64,000 nucleotides of DNA from positions 62,001-126,000 of the forward strand of contig NZ_VLLE01000005.1 in NCBI RefSeq assembly GCF_007830055.1, written 5' to 3'. The translations under genes and the position numbers were made by a program. The notes beneath the pieces are model-generated. The model did not search any database. It worked only from the letters and a program-made list of their open reading frames with translations, and was not told the DNA's origin. The DNA comes from Lacibacter cauensis. Lineage in GTDB: Bacteria; Bacteroidota; Bacteroidia; Chitinophagales; Chitinophagaceae. Of the stretch, positions 25,554 through 34,196 are shown one piece after another; position 1 is the stretch's first letter; each line of letters starts with the position of its first letter.

Positions 25554-28500
25554 ATGAACCGAATACGTTTAAACCTTTCATTCATTGTTTTTTTCCTTGT
25601 TACAGTTGTTACCACATTTGCACAACAGCTGTCGGACAAGATTCCCTTCGACCCCAAAGTGAAAACGGGCAAACTCGAAAATGGTCTTACCTATTTCATC
25701 CGCCCCAATCAAAAGCCGGAGAAAAGAGTAGAGCTGCGGTTGGTGGTTAACGCAGGAGCCATTAATGAAGACGATGATCAGTTAGGGCTAGCACACATGA
25801 CCGAGCACATGGCCTTTAACGGTACCAAGAATTTCAAGAAGAACGATATCGTATCGTACCTGCAGGAAATTGGTGTAGGCTTTGGTAACGATTTAAATGC
25901 TTATACCAGTTTCGATGAAACGGTATACATCTTGCCCATACCAACCGACAAAGCCGGTAATCTTGAAAAAGGTTTTCAGATAATCGAAGACTGGGCGCAC
26001 AACATTTCGAATCTCGATGAAGATATCGATGGCGAACGTGCCGTTATTTTAGAAGAAAGCCGTTTGGGCAAAGGAGCCGATGAACGCATGTTCCGTAAAA
26101 TATTACCGGGCTTGTTTGCGGGTTCGTTGTATGCCGATCGCTTGCCGATTGGTAAAGACAGTATCATCAAGAATTTCAAATACGATGCGATCCGTCGTTT
26201 TTATAAAGACTGGTACCGTCCCGATCTGATGGCGGTAATTGTAGTGGGCGATATTACGGTTGAACAGGCCGAAACATTGATCCGTAAACATTTTGCAGGT
26301 ATTAAAAATCCCGCTGCTCCACGTGAGCGGAAATATGCAACAGTAGCACCGTATGCTGCAAACGAAGTAATGGTGCTTACCGATAAAGAAGCTTCATCTG
26401 CAGAAGTATCCATCAACTATCCTGCATTTAAAAGCGAAGCAACCACAACGGTTGCTGAGTATCGCAACAGTATCATTCGCTCATTATTTGTGCGTATGCT
26501 GAACCAGCGTTTGCAGGAGTTAACACAAAAAGAAAATCCACCGTTCAATTTTGCATCGGGTGGTTTTGGTTCGTATGCAAGAGGATACGATGCATTTTCG
26601 ATTTATGCCGGTGCAGGTACAAGCGATGTAAAGAAAACATTACAGGCATTGCTGGAAGAAATTGAACGGGTAAAACGTTTTGGCTTTACTGCATCCGAAC
26701 TGGAACGCAGTAAAAAAACAACCGAGAGTTATTACGAGCGAGCTTATAATAACCGTGATAAAAATGAGAGTGCCAATTTTGTGGATGAATACGTGAACTA
26801 CTTCTTAAAGAACGAACCATCGCCGGGTATTGAATACGAATTTGCAAAAGTAAAAGAGCTGTTGCCCGGTATTACTATTGAAGAAGTAAACGCATTGGTG
26901 AACAAATACGTAAAAGCTGTTGACAACCGCTTCACCTACATAACACAGCCCGAACCAAAAGCAGGAGAGAAGTTGCCGGAAGTAAAAGAATTGCTTACTT
27001 ATTTTACAGTTGTGGAAAAAGCAGATATTAAAGCTTACGAAGACAAAGCTGTTGCATCTGCATTAATTGAAACAAAACCAACTGCAGGTAAAGTAACAGC
27101 AACAAAAAAAGATGCAAAGCTGGGTACTACTGAATTAACGTTGAGCAATGGCATTAAAGTAACATTGAAGCCGACAGATTTTAAAGCCGATCAGATCTTG
27201 ATGTCGTCTGTTCGTCCTGGTGGTAAAAATCATTACGGCGCTGCAGATAAATACAATGCGGAATATGCGGTGCAGGTGGTACAATCGATGGGTGTGGGTG
27301 CCTTTTCTCCAACCGATTTGCGGAAGGTACTTGCAGGAAAAACAGTTCAGGTAAATCCCTTTATCAACACTGTAAGCGAAGGTGTGCGGGGTAACTCTAC
27401 TGTAAAAGATATGGAGACCATGTTCCAGTTAACCTGGTTGTATTTTACCAATCCACGTATTGATACCAGTTTGTTTAAATCGTTTGTACAACGGAACCGT
27501 TCGCAATACGCTATGATGAGTGCAAACCCGCAGTTTGCATTTATTGATACCTTGTACAGTGTATTGTACAATAACGATCCGCTGGCACCTGTTGCGTTGC
27601 CCAAAGCAGAAAACTTTAACAAGATCGATCTGAAGCGTGCTATTGAAATTTACAAAGAGCGTTTCAGCGATGCAGGTAGTATGCAGTTTGTGTTTGTGGG
27701 CAGTTTTAAAGAAGCAGAGATTATTCCGTTGATTGAACAATACATCGGCAGCTTGCCAACAACTGCTAAGAAATTTACGGCCGTTGATAATAAGGTGCGC
27801 ACCATTAAAGGCAAAAAAGAAATGATGGTAAAGAAAGGAACCGATGAACGTAGTTTAATTGTTCAGTTCCATTCGGGTGAAGTGCCGTACAGCCAGGATC
27901 TTGAAATGAAAGCACAGGCTGCAACCGAAGTGCTCAACATCCGCATTATTGAAGAACTGCGGGAAAAGATCGGCGGTATTTATGGTGGCGGCATTTATGG
28001 TGCATTGGAACGTGAACCGTACAACAATTACTCGTTCGCAGTGCAGTTGCCTTGCGGTCCGGAGAAAGCAGATACCTTGTTGAAAGCGGTGAACAGGGAG
28101 ATCAAAGACATTGCAACAAAAGGCCCCTCACAAAAAAACCTGGATAAAGTAAAACAGCAATGGCGTGAACAACACAAAATTGATCTGAAAGAAAACGAAG
28201 ACTGGTTAACAGCTCTCACCGAAAGTAAATACCCCGGCAACAACATCGACTACTTCATCAACTACGAAAAGTATGTGGATAAGCTGACGGTAAAAGATGT
28301 GCAGCTGGCAGCAGCGAAACTGTTGAACGGTCCGAATGTGTTTACTGCCATTCAGATGCCGGAGAATTATGTGCCCGGCGAAGAAAAGAAAACAGGCGAG
28401 CGTAGCAACAATATTCTGCAGACGATTGAAATTGATAAGCCGGAAATTAAAATTGAATTGTTCGATAACGGTGAAATTGATGGCGACAGTGTAACCGTGT

Positions 28501-28736
28501 ATTTCAACAGTTATCCTGTACTCAGCAAAAAACAATTAACGACAAAGCCGCTTGTGTTGAATGTAAAAGCGTTGAAAGGGCGCAAGAATACTTTGGTCAT
28601 GTTTGCCGACAATCTCGGTAAAACACCGCCGAATACAGCCTTGATGCGTGTTACAGCAGGCGATAAAGTGTACAACATTACCGTAGAAAGTGATACAAAG
28701 AAAAATGGTACGATTGTGTTTAAGTGGAAGGAGTGA
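25554..28736 (+). CDS. Secreted M16 family zinc peptidase with extra C-terminal domain
   Basis: A 1060-residue pitrilysin-family peptidase with a signal peptide (to 'TTFAQ'). The inverted zinc motif HxxEH is 'HMTEH' at residues 81-85, with the further ligand Glu in the 'ERAVILEE' region. The second half repeats the M16 fold without the zinc motif ('TTELTLSNGIKVTLKPTDF...GGIYGGGIYGALEREP'), as in other two-repeat bacterial M16 proteins. The last 95 residues form an additional beta domain ('KIELFDNGEIDGDSVTVYFN...PPNTALMRV') that resembles the C-terminus of the protein at 8339. It probably degrades peptides in the periplasm. A near -7 box (TATATTTA) lies about 20 nt upstream. Confidence 0.9.
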   Translation: MNRIRLNLSFIVFFLVTVVTTFAQQLSDKIPFDPKVKTGKLENGLTYFIRPNQKPEKRVELRLVVNAGAINEDDDQLGLAHMTEHMAFNGTKNFKKNDIVSYLQEIGVGFGNDLNAYTSFDETVYILPIPTDKAGNLEKGFQIIEDWAHNISNLDEDIDGERAVILEESRLGKGADERMFRKILPGLFAGSLYADRLPIGKDSIIKNFKYDAIRRFYKDWYRPDLMAVIVVGDITVEQAETLIRKHFAGIKNPAAPRERKYATVAPYAANEVMVLTDKEASSAEVSINYPAFKSEATTTVAEYRNSIIRSLFVRMLNQRLQELTQKENPPFNFASGGFGSYARGYDAFSIYAGAGTSDVKKTLQALLEEIERVKRFGFTASELERSKKTTESYYERAYNNRDKNESANFVDEYVNYFLKNEPSPGIEYEFAKVKELLPGITIEEVNALVNKYVKAVDNRFTYITQPEPKAGEKLPEVKELLTYFTVVEKADIKAYEDKAVASALIETKPTAGKVTATKKDAKLGTTELTLSNGIKVTLKPTDFKADQILMSSVRPGGKNHYGAADKYNAEYAVQVVQSMGVGAFSPTDLRKVLAGKTVQVNPFINTVSEGVRGNSTVKDMETMFQLTWLYFTNPRIDTSLFKSFVQRNRSQYAMMSANPQFAFIDTLYSVLYNNDPLAPVALPKAENFNKIDLKRAIEIYKERFSDAGSMQFVFVGSFKEAEIIPLIEQYIGSLPTTAKKFTAVDNKVRTIKGKKEMMVKKGTDERSLIVQFHSGEVPYSQDLEMKAQAATEVLNIRIIEELREKIGGIYGGGIYGALEREPYNNYSFAVQLPCGPEKADTLLKAVNREIKDIATKGPSQKNLDKVKQQWREQHKIDLKENEDWLTALTESKYPGNNIDYFINYEKYVDKLTVKDVQLAAAKLLNGPNVFTAIQMPENYVPGEEKKTGERSNNILQTIEIDKPEIKIELFDNGEIDGDSVTVYFNSYPVLSKKQLTTKPLVLNVKALKGRKNTLVMFADNLGKTPPNTALMRVTAGDKVYNITVESDTKKNGTIVFKWKE

Positions 28737-28748
28737 TGAGCGATGAGT

Positions 28749-28860
28749 GATGCCTGCTCTCCGAAGCTTTAGCGAAGGAGAGAGTGATGAGTAATCAGAA
28801 CATATATCCCCTCCCCGGAGGGGTGGCAACATCTAAAACTTTCTACATAACAGAAAGGGG
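28749..28860. repeat. Intergenic repeat debris after the M16 gene
   Basis: It contains the hairpin CTCTCCGAAGCTTTAGCGAAGGAGAG-type inverted repeat (28757-28783; arms CTCTCC and GGAGAG), and (G)TGATGAG direct repeats. A C-rich/G-rich pair follows (CCCTCCCCGGAGGGG). Nothing coding is visible. Confidence 0.5.
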
Positions 28861-28871
28861 GGGGTTAAATA

Positions 28872-28904
28872 AAAGAGGGCCGATGCGTAGCATCGGCCCT
28901 CTTT
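28872..28904. terminator. Bidirectional terminator between the M16 gene and htpG
   Basis: A perfect 15-bp stem, AAAGAGGGCCGATGC (28872-28886) with GCATCGGCCCTCTTT (28890-28904) and loop GTA, with A and T runs on the outer sides. It lies between convergent genes. Confidence 0.92.
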
Positions 28905-28921
28905 GTTATATGTACGTTTTA

Positions 28922-28975
28922 TCGAATCTCGACTACGCTCGATTCTTCCAAACGCCCTTCGACTGCGCTCAGGGC
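28922..28975. repeat. Double-hairpin repeat (CTTCGACTnCGCTCAG family), intergenic copy
   Basis: Two adjacent short palindromic units, GAATCTCGACTACGCTCGATTC-like at 28924-28945 (arms GAATC/GATTC) and a 22-nt unit at 28954-28975 (arms GCCCT/AGGGC, core TCGACTGCGCTC). The same pair of units, in the same order, is translated inside the ABC-F gene (53458-53514). Confidence 0.75.
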
Positions 28976-28987
28976 TTCATCATTTTC

Positions 28988-30877
28988 TTAAATCACCTCC
29001 ACATTCCGTTCAACAAACGCAGTAAGATCAGCACCTTTCAACATGCCTTGCGCCAGCAATGCTAAATCAAAAGCTTGCTTTGCAATGGCTGTTTGCTGTG
29101 CTTCATCGGCTGCAAGTAATTTGCTGATGATTTTATGGTTGGCATTCACCGCCACTTTGTAGTTGTCGGGCATGCTGCCATAAAAGCCCATCATACCGCC
29201 GCCGCCCATCTTGCTCATTTCTTTCATGCGGCGCATCCATTCTTCCATGGTAATGGTTACAGGCATTGCTTCTGCAGGTAAACTTTCAATCTCTACTTTC
29301 ATTGCAGGATTGTTGATGGCTTTTTCAAACACTGCTTTCAGTTTTGTTTGCTCATCTTCTGTTAACTGATGTTTTTCTGTATCTGCCTTTTCAATCAGCT
29401 TATCCAGTACATCGGCATCCACACGCTTCATGCGTGTTTTGTTGAGTTTCATTTCGAGGTGCTGAATAAAGTGTGTATCGATAGGCGAGTTCATCAGCAA
29501 CACATCGTAATTCTTTTTAGTAGCTGCCTGTACAAAGCTGTGATGATGCTCTGCATCTGCTGTATAGAGGTATACAAGATTGCCGTCTTTGTCTGTTTGA
29601 AAATCTTTCACCTTGGCATTGTATTCCTCAATGGTATAATGTTCGTTGTTGGTATTGGTGAGTAATAAAAAGTCTTTTGCTTTATCGTAAAACTTTTCAT
29701 CAGAAATGGCACCATACTTTACAAACAAACCAATGTCGCTCCATTTCTCTTCGTAACCTTTGCGGTCTTTCTTAAACAGTTCACTGAGTTTGTCAGCAAC
29801 CTTGCGGCTGATGTAACTGTTGATCTTCTTCACATTGCTGTCTGCCTGTAAAAACGAACGGCTAACGTTCAACGGAATATCCGGTGAATCGATTACACCA
29901 TGCAGCAACAATAAAAATTCAGGAACAATATCTTTTACTTCATCGGTAATAAATACCTGGCGACTGAACAGTTTGATTTTGTTTTTCTGAACTTCAAAAT
30001 CATTTTTCAGTTTCGGAAAGTAGAGAACACCGGTAAGGTTGAACGGATAATCCACATTCAGGTGAATCCAGAACAAAGGCTCTTCGCTGAAGGGATACAG
30101 CTCACGATAGAAGTCAAGATAATCTTCATCTTTCAGATCGCCGGGCGCTTTGGTCCAGATAGGATTGGTATTATTGATGATGTTATCAACCGTAACGGTT
30201 TTATACTTGGTTTTACCTTCTTCATCCACACCATCTTCCACACTTTCTTCTTTCGTACCAAACTGCACAGATACCGGTAAGAATTTTGCATACTTATCGA
30301 GGATGCTGCTGATGCGGCTCTCTTCTAAAAACTCTTCCGATTCGCTGTTGATGTACAGGATCACATCCGTACCACGTTCAGTGCGGCTGCCTTCGCTTAT
30401 TTCAAATTCGGTACTGCCGTCGCAGGTCCATTTTGCAGGTGCAGCTCCGTCCTGGTAAGAGAGTGTTTGAATTTCTACTTTCTCTGCCACCATAAATGCC
30501 GAATAGAAACCCAAACCAAAGCGACCAATGATTTCATTGGCATCTTTCGCTTCTTTAAATTTCTCCATGAACTCGGTAGCACCGGAGAAAGCCACCTGGT
30601 TGATGTACTTTTTAATTTCATCTGCCGTCATACCTATACCATTATCCGAAATGGTAAGTGTTTTGGCAGCAGCATCAACCGATACTTTTACTTTCAGATC
30701 GCCGGTTTCTTTCGCATAATGGCCAAGACTTGCCAAACGTTTTAATTTTTGCGAAGCATCCACTGCGTTGCTCACTAATTCACGCAGAAAAATTTCATGG
30801 TCGGAGTATAAAAACTTTTTAATAATCGGGAAGATATTCTCCGTGTTAATCGAGATGGTTCCTTTTTCCTGTATCAT
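28988..30877 (-). CDS. htpG: Molecular chaperone HtpG (Hsp90)
   Basis: A 629-residue bacterial Hsp90, a dimeric ATP-dependent chaperone. The N-terminal GHKL ATPase shows 'FLRELVSNAVDASQKLK' (N box), 'LTISDNGIGMT' (G1), 'FGLGFYSAFMVA' and 'ERGTDVILYI'. The middle domain has 'NVDYPFNLTGVLYFPK' and 'LPLNVSRSFLQ'-type sequence ('IPLNVSRSFLQAD'). The C-terminal dimerisation region is recognisable. Length matches the family (about 620-630). It is convergent with the M16 gene and shares its terminator. Confidence 0.97.
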   Translation of the reverse strand: MIQEKGTISINTENIFPIIKKFLYSDHEIFLRELVSNAVDASQKLKRLASLGHYAKETGDLKVKVSVDAAAKTLTISDNGIGMTADEIKKYINQVAFSGATEFMEKFKEAKDANEIIGRFGLGFYSAFMVAEKVEIQTLSYQDGAAPAKWTCDGSTEFEISEGSRTERGTDVILYINSESEEFLEESRISSILDKYAKFLPVSVQFGTKEESVEDGVDEEGKTKYKTVTVDNIINNTNPIWTKAPGDLKDEDYLDFYRELYPFSEEPLFWIHLNVDYPFNLTGVLYFPKLKNDFEVQKNKIKLFSRQVFITDEVKDIVPEFLLLLHGVIDSPDIPLNVSRSFLQADSNVKKINSYISRKVADKLSELFKKDRKGYEEKWSDIGLFVKYGAISDEKFYDKAKDFLLLTNTNNEHYTIEEYNAKVKDFQTDKDGNLVYLYTADAEHHHSFVQAATKKNYDVLLMNSPIDTHFIQHLEMKLNKTRMKRVDADVLDKLIEKADTEKHQLTEDEQTKLKAVFEKAINNPAMKVEIESLPAEAMPVTITMEEWMRRMKEMSKMGGGGMMGFYGSMPDNYKVAVNANHKIISKLLAADEAQQTAIAKQAFDLALLAQGMLKGADLTAFVERNVEVI

Positions 30878-31027
30878 ATACGTTGTAGTAAGGTTTTTTT
30901 ACTGGCAATCTCTTCTCAATTGCTGTTCCAAATAAGGTCTGTTTGCCAGATTGACAGCGCCCTGCAGCCAGATCGTTGGTATCGAAAATCATTTTTGGCA
31001 CTGACTTTGAAAACACAAAGCTTTAAA

Positions 31028-31513
31028 ATGGTTTTTATGCGAAAACTGATCATGGCTGTTCTGTTCTTATGCGGAACAGTTACAGCAGAAAAAACAACAG
31101 CACAGGTGAATATCAACATCGGTCTGCAGCCCGCCTGGGGACCGGCAGGGTATGATTATGTAGAATACTACTATCTGCCCGATATTGAAACCTATTACTA
31201 TGTGCCAAGGCGCCAGTTCATTTATTTGAATAACGGGCGCTGGATCTATTCGGCAGGCTTGCCAAGCCGTTACCGTACATACAACCTGTACAATGGCTAT
31301 AAAGTGGTTGTAAATGCGCCTAAACCGTATCTGCGCCACGCCAGCTACAAAGTGAAGTATGCAAAATATAAAGGCAATAACGGTAAGCAATTAGCCTTAG
31401 GTAAAAGCAAAGTGAAAACAATGGCCTATGCCCCCGGTGCAGGAAAAGTAAAAGCGGGTAAAGCTGGCGGCGGAGTTGCCGTTAAAGGAAAAGGTAAAAA
31501 CAAACATTTATAG
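31028..31513 (+). CDS. Small secreted basic protein of unknown function
   Basis: A 161-residue protein. The N-terminus (MVFMRKLIMAVLFLCGTVTAE) is a signal peptide; an ATG three codons later (31037) is an alternative start. The mature part is Tyr-rich ('YDYVEYYYLPDIETYYYVPRRQFIYLNNGRW') and ends in a very basic Gly/Lys/Ala tail ('GKVKAGKAGGGVAVKGKGKN'). This layout recurs in Bacteroidota secreted proteins of unknown function. An open frame continues upstream to 30920 but contains no signal sequence. A near-consensus TGACTTTG sits about 15 nt upstream. Confidence 0.7.
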   Translation: MVFMRKLIMAVLFLCGTVTAEKTTAQVNINIGLQPAWGPAGYDYVEYYYLPDIETYYYVPRRQFIYLNNGRWIYSAGLPSRYRTYNLYNGYKVVVNAPKPYLRHASYKVKYAKYKGNNGKQLALGKSKVKTMAYAPGAGKVKAGKAGGGVAVKGKGKNKHL

Positions 31514-31549
31514 GTTTACAGATGGTTCAACAGTTGGTGGTTTAAAAAC

Positions 31550-31577
31550 AAAGCCTTCCCTTTCGGGAGGGCTTTTT
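31550..31577 (+). terminator. Intrinsic terminator before the DUF2905 gene
   Basis: AAAGCCTTCCC (31550-31560), loop TTTC, GGGAGGGCTTT (31565-31575), T run. It ends transcription of the small secreted protein gene just ahead of the next promoter. Confidence 0.85.
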
Positions 31578-31592
31578 GTTTGTAAGGTTTTG

Positions 31593-31600
31593 TAGGTTTG
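31593..31600 (+). promoter_or_regulatory. -7 box directly before the DUF2905 gene
   Basis: TAGGTTTG is a perfect TAnnTTTG and ends 4 nt before the ATG at 31605. It lies just after a terminator, so it should be the promoter of the two-gene unit that follows, giving an mRNA with almost no leader. Confidence 0.55.
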
Positions 31601-31604
31601 ATGT

Positions 31605-31832
31605 ATGAATGCCGAAACAGGAAAATGGATCATTGTTGCAGGAGTATTGTTGCTGTTGATTGGCGTTGTGGTTTTTTTCTTTCACGATAAACTGCATTGG
31701 CTCGGTCGCCTGCCCGGCGATATACGGATTGAAAAAGAAAACTTTCGTTTTTACTTTCCGCTTACAACCATGCTCCTTGCAAGCGTGCTGCTCAATGTGA
31801 TCATCCGTATTGTAAAACGCTTTCTTGAATGA
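31605..31832 (+). CDS. DUF2905 family membrane protein
   Basis: A 75-residue protein with two transmembrane helices: 'WIIVAGVLLLLIGVVVFFF' and 'LTTMLLASVLLNVIIRIV'. The connecting loop 'LGRLPGDIRIEKENFRFYFPL' is the defining DUF2905 signature. The function is unknown. Its stop codon overlaps the start of the fructosamine-kinase-like gene (ATGA overlap), indicating translational coupling. Confidence 0.85.
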   Translation: MNAETGKWIIVAGVLLLLIGVVVFFFHDKLHWLGRLPGDIRIEKENFRFYFPLTTMLLASVLLNVIIRIVKRFLE

Positions 31833-32689
31833 TGCAGATTGTACAAGAGATTGTTGCTGCCTGTAAGCTGCCTGCTATGCATGCGCAACGGGTTGCAGGT
31901 GGCGATATCAACGAGGCATACTTGCTGTATAATTCTACACAACGTTATTTCTTAAAAATAAATGATGCGCAGTTATACCCCGGAATGTTTGCTGCAGAAG
32001 CAGATGGATTGAATGCCTTGCGCAGCAACAGTCATTTTTGTGTGCCGCAGGTCATACAAACCGGTATTGTACAAACAACACAATACCTGTTGCTGGAATG
32101 GATTGAACGTACAACACCCGACGAACACTATTGGGAAAACATGGGCAAACAATTAGCGGCAATGCATGCACAGCCGCAACCAACTGCTGGCTGGAAAACC
32201 AATAACTACATTGGCAGTATACCGCAAAGCAACAAGGAAACCCAAAGCTGGACTGGGTTCTATGCTGAACAACGTTTACTGCCTTTAATAAATCGGTTAT
32301 TGCAGGCGGGTAAGTTTACCAATAGAGAAATGCAATATGCCGAAGCTGTATGCTTGAGGATGTCTTCTCTTTTTCCCAATGAACCGCATGCATTGCTGCA
32401 CGGCGATCTATGGAGCGGTAATCATTTCCCCAATGAAAGAGGGCTTCCGGCGCTCATTGATCCTGCTGTTTACTGCGGTCATAGGGAAATGGATATTGGT
32501 ATGACCTGTTTGTTTGGAGGTTTTTATCAACGTTTTTACGAAGCATATCAGTACCATTATCCGCTTGAAACCCTTTGGCAGCAAAGGTTACAGCTTACGC
32601 AGCTGTATCCGTTACTGGTGCATGCCGTATTGTTTGGCGGCAATTATGTACAGCAATCGGCAGCCATTTTAGCCCGTTTTGGAGGATAA
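31829..32689 (+). CDS. Fructosamine kinase family protein
   Basis: A 286-residue protein of the fructosamine/ketosamine-3-kinase family, aminoglycoside-phosphotransferase fold. The catalytic loop is 'LLHGDLWSGNHF', followed by the metal-binding 'LIDPAVYCGHREMDIGM'. The N-lobe has 'VAGGDINEAYLL' and 'YFLKIND' with the lysine. Members phosphorylate ketoamines on glycated proteins or small molecules, allowing deglycation. The start overlaps the previous stop; two adjacent ATGs (31829, 31832) are possible. Confidence 0.88.
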   Translation: MMQIVQEIVAACKLPAMHAQRVAGGDINEAYLLYNSTQRYFLKINDAQLYPGMFAAEADGLNALRSNSHFCVPQVIQTGIVQTTQYLLLEWIERTTPDEHYWENMGKQLAAMHAQPQPTAGWKTNNYIGSIPQSNKETQSWTGFYAEQRLLPLINRLLQAGKFTNREMQYAEAVCLRMSSLFPNEPHALLHGDLWSGNHFPNERGLPALIDPAVYCGHREMDIGMTCLFGGFYQRFYEAYQYHYPLETLWQQRLQLTQLYPLLVHAVLFGGNYVQQSAAILARFGG

Positions 32690-32848
32690 AACAGACGATG
32701 AAAAAACAACGATTTCCCCAATGAAAACACAGCTTATGCACATTCTGAAAAACCTTTTTTTGAGAATGATTGCGGAATATAAAATTTGTCCTAAATTCAT
32801 TCTGTTAACAATTACTATTACCCATTTTTATTCTAAAATCTAAAACAA

Positions 32849-33262
32849 ATGGCAACAAAAAAAGCAAAGAAAGCCGCACCTAAAAAGGCTGCAAAAAAAG
32901 CTGCTCCTAAGAAAGCTGCTCCTAAAAAAGCTGCAAAGAAAGCCGCTCCTAAGAAAGCTGCTGCTCCTAAAAAAGCTGCGAAGAAAGCTGCTCCTAAAAA
33001 GAAAGCAGCCCGTAAGCCAAATGCTGCATTTATGAAAGCGCTTACACCAAGTGCTGATCTCGCTGCAGTAATCGGTAACAAGCCTGTACCACGTACAGAA
33101 GCTGTAAAGAAAATCTGGGCTTACATCAAAGCAAACAAACTGCAGGATGCGAAGAACAAACGTATGATCAATGCTGATGCAAAACTGAAACCTGTTTTCG
33201 GTGGCAAAGCACAGGCATCTATGTTTGATATGGCGAAATTCCTGAACAAGCATTTAAGCTAA
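32849..33262 (+). CDS. SWIB/MDM2 domain protein with histone H1-like N-terminal tail
   Basis: A 137-residue protein. Residues 1-57 are an almost pure Lys/Ala/Pro tail built from repeated 'KKAAPKKAA' units, like the C-terminal tail of eukaryotic H1 or bacterial Hc1-type proteins. Residues 62-137 form a SWIB domain ('LTPSADLAAVIGNKPVPRTE', 'KIWAYIKANKLQDAKNKRMI', 'FDMAKFLNKHLS'). The tail should bind DNA non-specifically. The SWIB fold is otherwise typical of chromatin remodelling complexes, and of Chlamydia and some Bacteroidota. It has its own terminator and a 150-bp A/T-rich upstream region. Confidence 0.9.
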   Translation: MATKKAKKAAPKKAAKKAAPKKAAPKKAAKKAAPKKAAAPKKAAKKAAPKKKAARKPNAAFMKALTPSADLAAVIGNKPVPRTEAVKKIWAYIKANKLQDAKNKRMINADAKLKPVFGGKAQASMFDMAKFLNKHLS

Positions 33263-33281
33263 TTACAACCGTACAAATAAT

Positions 33282-33310
33282 AAAAAGGGCATCCATTGGA
33301 TGCCCTTTTT
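33282..33310 (+). terminator. Intrinsic terminator after the SWIB gene
   Basis: AAAAAGGGCATCC (33282-33294), loop ATT, GGATGCCCTTTTT (33298-33310): a perfect 13-bp stem ending in a T run. Confidence 0.9.
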
Positions 33311-33330
33311 TTACGCCCTTATTTCTTCTT

Positions 33331-33338
33331 TATTTTGC
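33331..33338 (+). promoter_or_regulatory. Possible -7 box before the TSUP permease gene
   Basis: TATTTTGC, a shortened TAnnTTTGC, ends 3 nt before the ATG at 33342 and follows a terminator. Weak alone, but it fits the short-spacing pattern seen elsewhere. Confidence 0.35.
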
Positions 33339-33341
33339 GGC

Positions 33342-34109
33342 ATGAATGAATGGCTGCTTTATGTTCTTGTATGTACCGGTGCGCTGTTTGCAGGTTTTAT
33401 TGATGCAGTGGTAGGAGGTGGCGGATTGATACAGGTACCCTTGTTGCTGATTTTGTTTCCCGAACTTTCGCATGTACAGGTAATTGCCAGCAACCGTTTT
33501 GCATCGGTGGCCGGCACTTCTGTAGCAGCTTATCAATACATCACAAAAATAGGTGTGGATACAACGGTGGTGTTGGTAACAGGATCAATGGCTGCTGTTG
33601 CATCCTTCAGCGGAACATTTGTAATGGAGCTGATTAAACCCGAAGTGTTTAAGCCCTTGCTGCTAGCTGTTATTGTTGTATTGGCGGTGTACACATTTGT
33701 AAAGAAAGATCTGGGAACGGTACACGCTGTGAAATACAGCGGCAAACGGTTTTTGTTGGTATGTGCAGGTATTGGTGCTGTTATTGGTTTTTACAATGGC
33801 TTTATTGGTCCGGGTACAGGTAGTTTGCTGGTGTTTGCTTTTGTAAGTGTTGCCGGGTTGAATTTCCTGCATGCGTCTGCTTCATCCAAAATAGTAAATG
33901 CAATTGCCGATATAGCATCGCTGGTTGGCTTTTTAATGAATGGCGCAGTTGTGTTTAAAATTGCATTACCCATGATGGGCTGTAATATGCTGGGTGCTTA
34001 CGTTGGAAGTAAAGCAGCAATCCTCAAAGGAAATGTATTTATCCGTTATGTGTTTCTGTTGGTGATTGGTATTCTCATCATCAGGTTAAGTAAAGATGTT
34101 TTCTTTTAA
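33342..34109 (+). CDS. TSUP (TauE/SafE) family membrane permease
   Basis: A 255-residue protein with about seven to eight transmembrane helices. The family signatures are present twice: 'FAGFIDAVVGGGGLIQVPLLL' in part near the N-terminus and 'GFYNGFIGPGTGSLLVFAFV' in the second half. TSUP proteins move sulfur-containing organic anions, such as sulfite, sulfoacetate or taurine-derived compounds, across the inner membrane. The substrate is not predictable and no sulfur genes are adjacent. The 33342 ATG is preferred over the upstream frame that would run through the terminator. Confidence 0.85.
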   Translation: MNEWLLYVLVCTGALFAGFIDAVVGGGGLIQVPLLLILFPELSHVQVIASNRFASVAGTSVAAYQYITKIGVDTTVVLVTGSMAAVASFSGTFVMELIKPEVFKPLLLAVIVVLAVYTFVKKDLGTVHAVKYSGKRFLLVCAGIGAVIGFYNGFIGPGTGSLLVFAFVSVAGLNFLHASASSKIVNAIADIASLVGFLMNGAVVFKIALPMMGCNMLGAYVGSKAAILKGNVFIRYVFLLVIGILIIRLSKDVFF

Positions 34110-34141
34110 AGAACAAAGCAGTCTCATCCAGCGAAGCAATA

Positions 34142-34176
34142 AAAAAAGTTCCTGCTATCTAACAACAGGAACTTTT
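34142..34176. terminator. Bidirectional terminator between TSUP and SDR genes
   Basis: AAAAAGTTCCTG (34142-34153) pairs with CAGGAACTTTTT (34165-34176) around an 11-nt loop, between convergent genes. Confidence 0.8.
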
Positions 34177-34196
34177 TCGTTTTAATCAAGCTTGTA

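Noticed and set aside
32833-33253. Long open frames on the minus strand opposite the SWIB/H1-like gene, with repeated Ala/Phe/Gly or Arg/Ser/Phe units
   Set aside because: They are mirror images of the Lys/Ala/Pro codon repeats of the real gene and have no start signal or domain.
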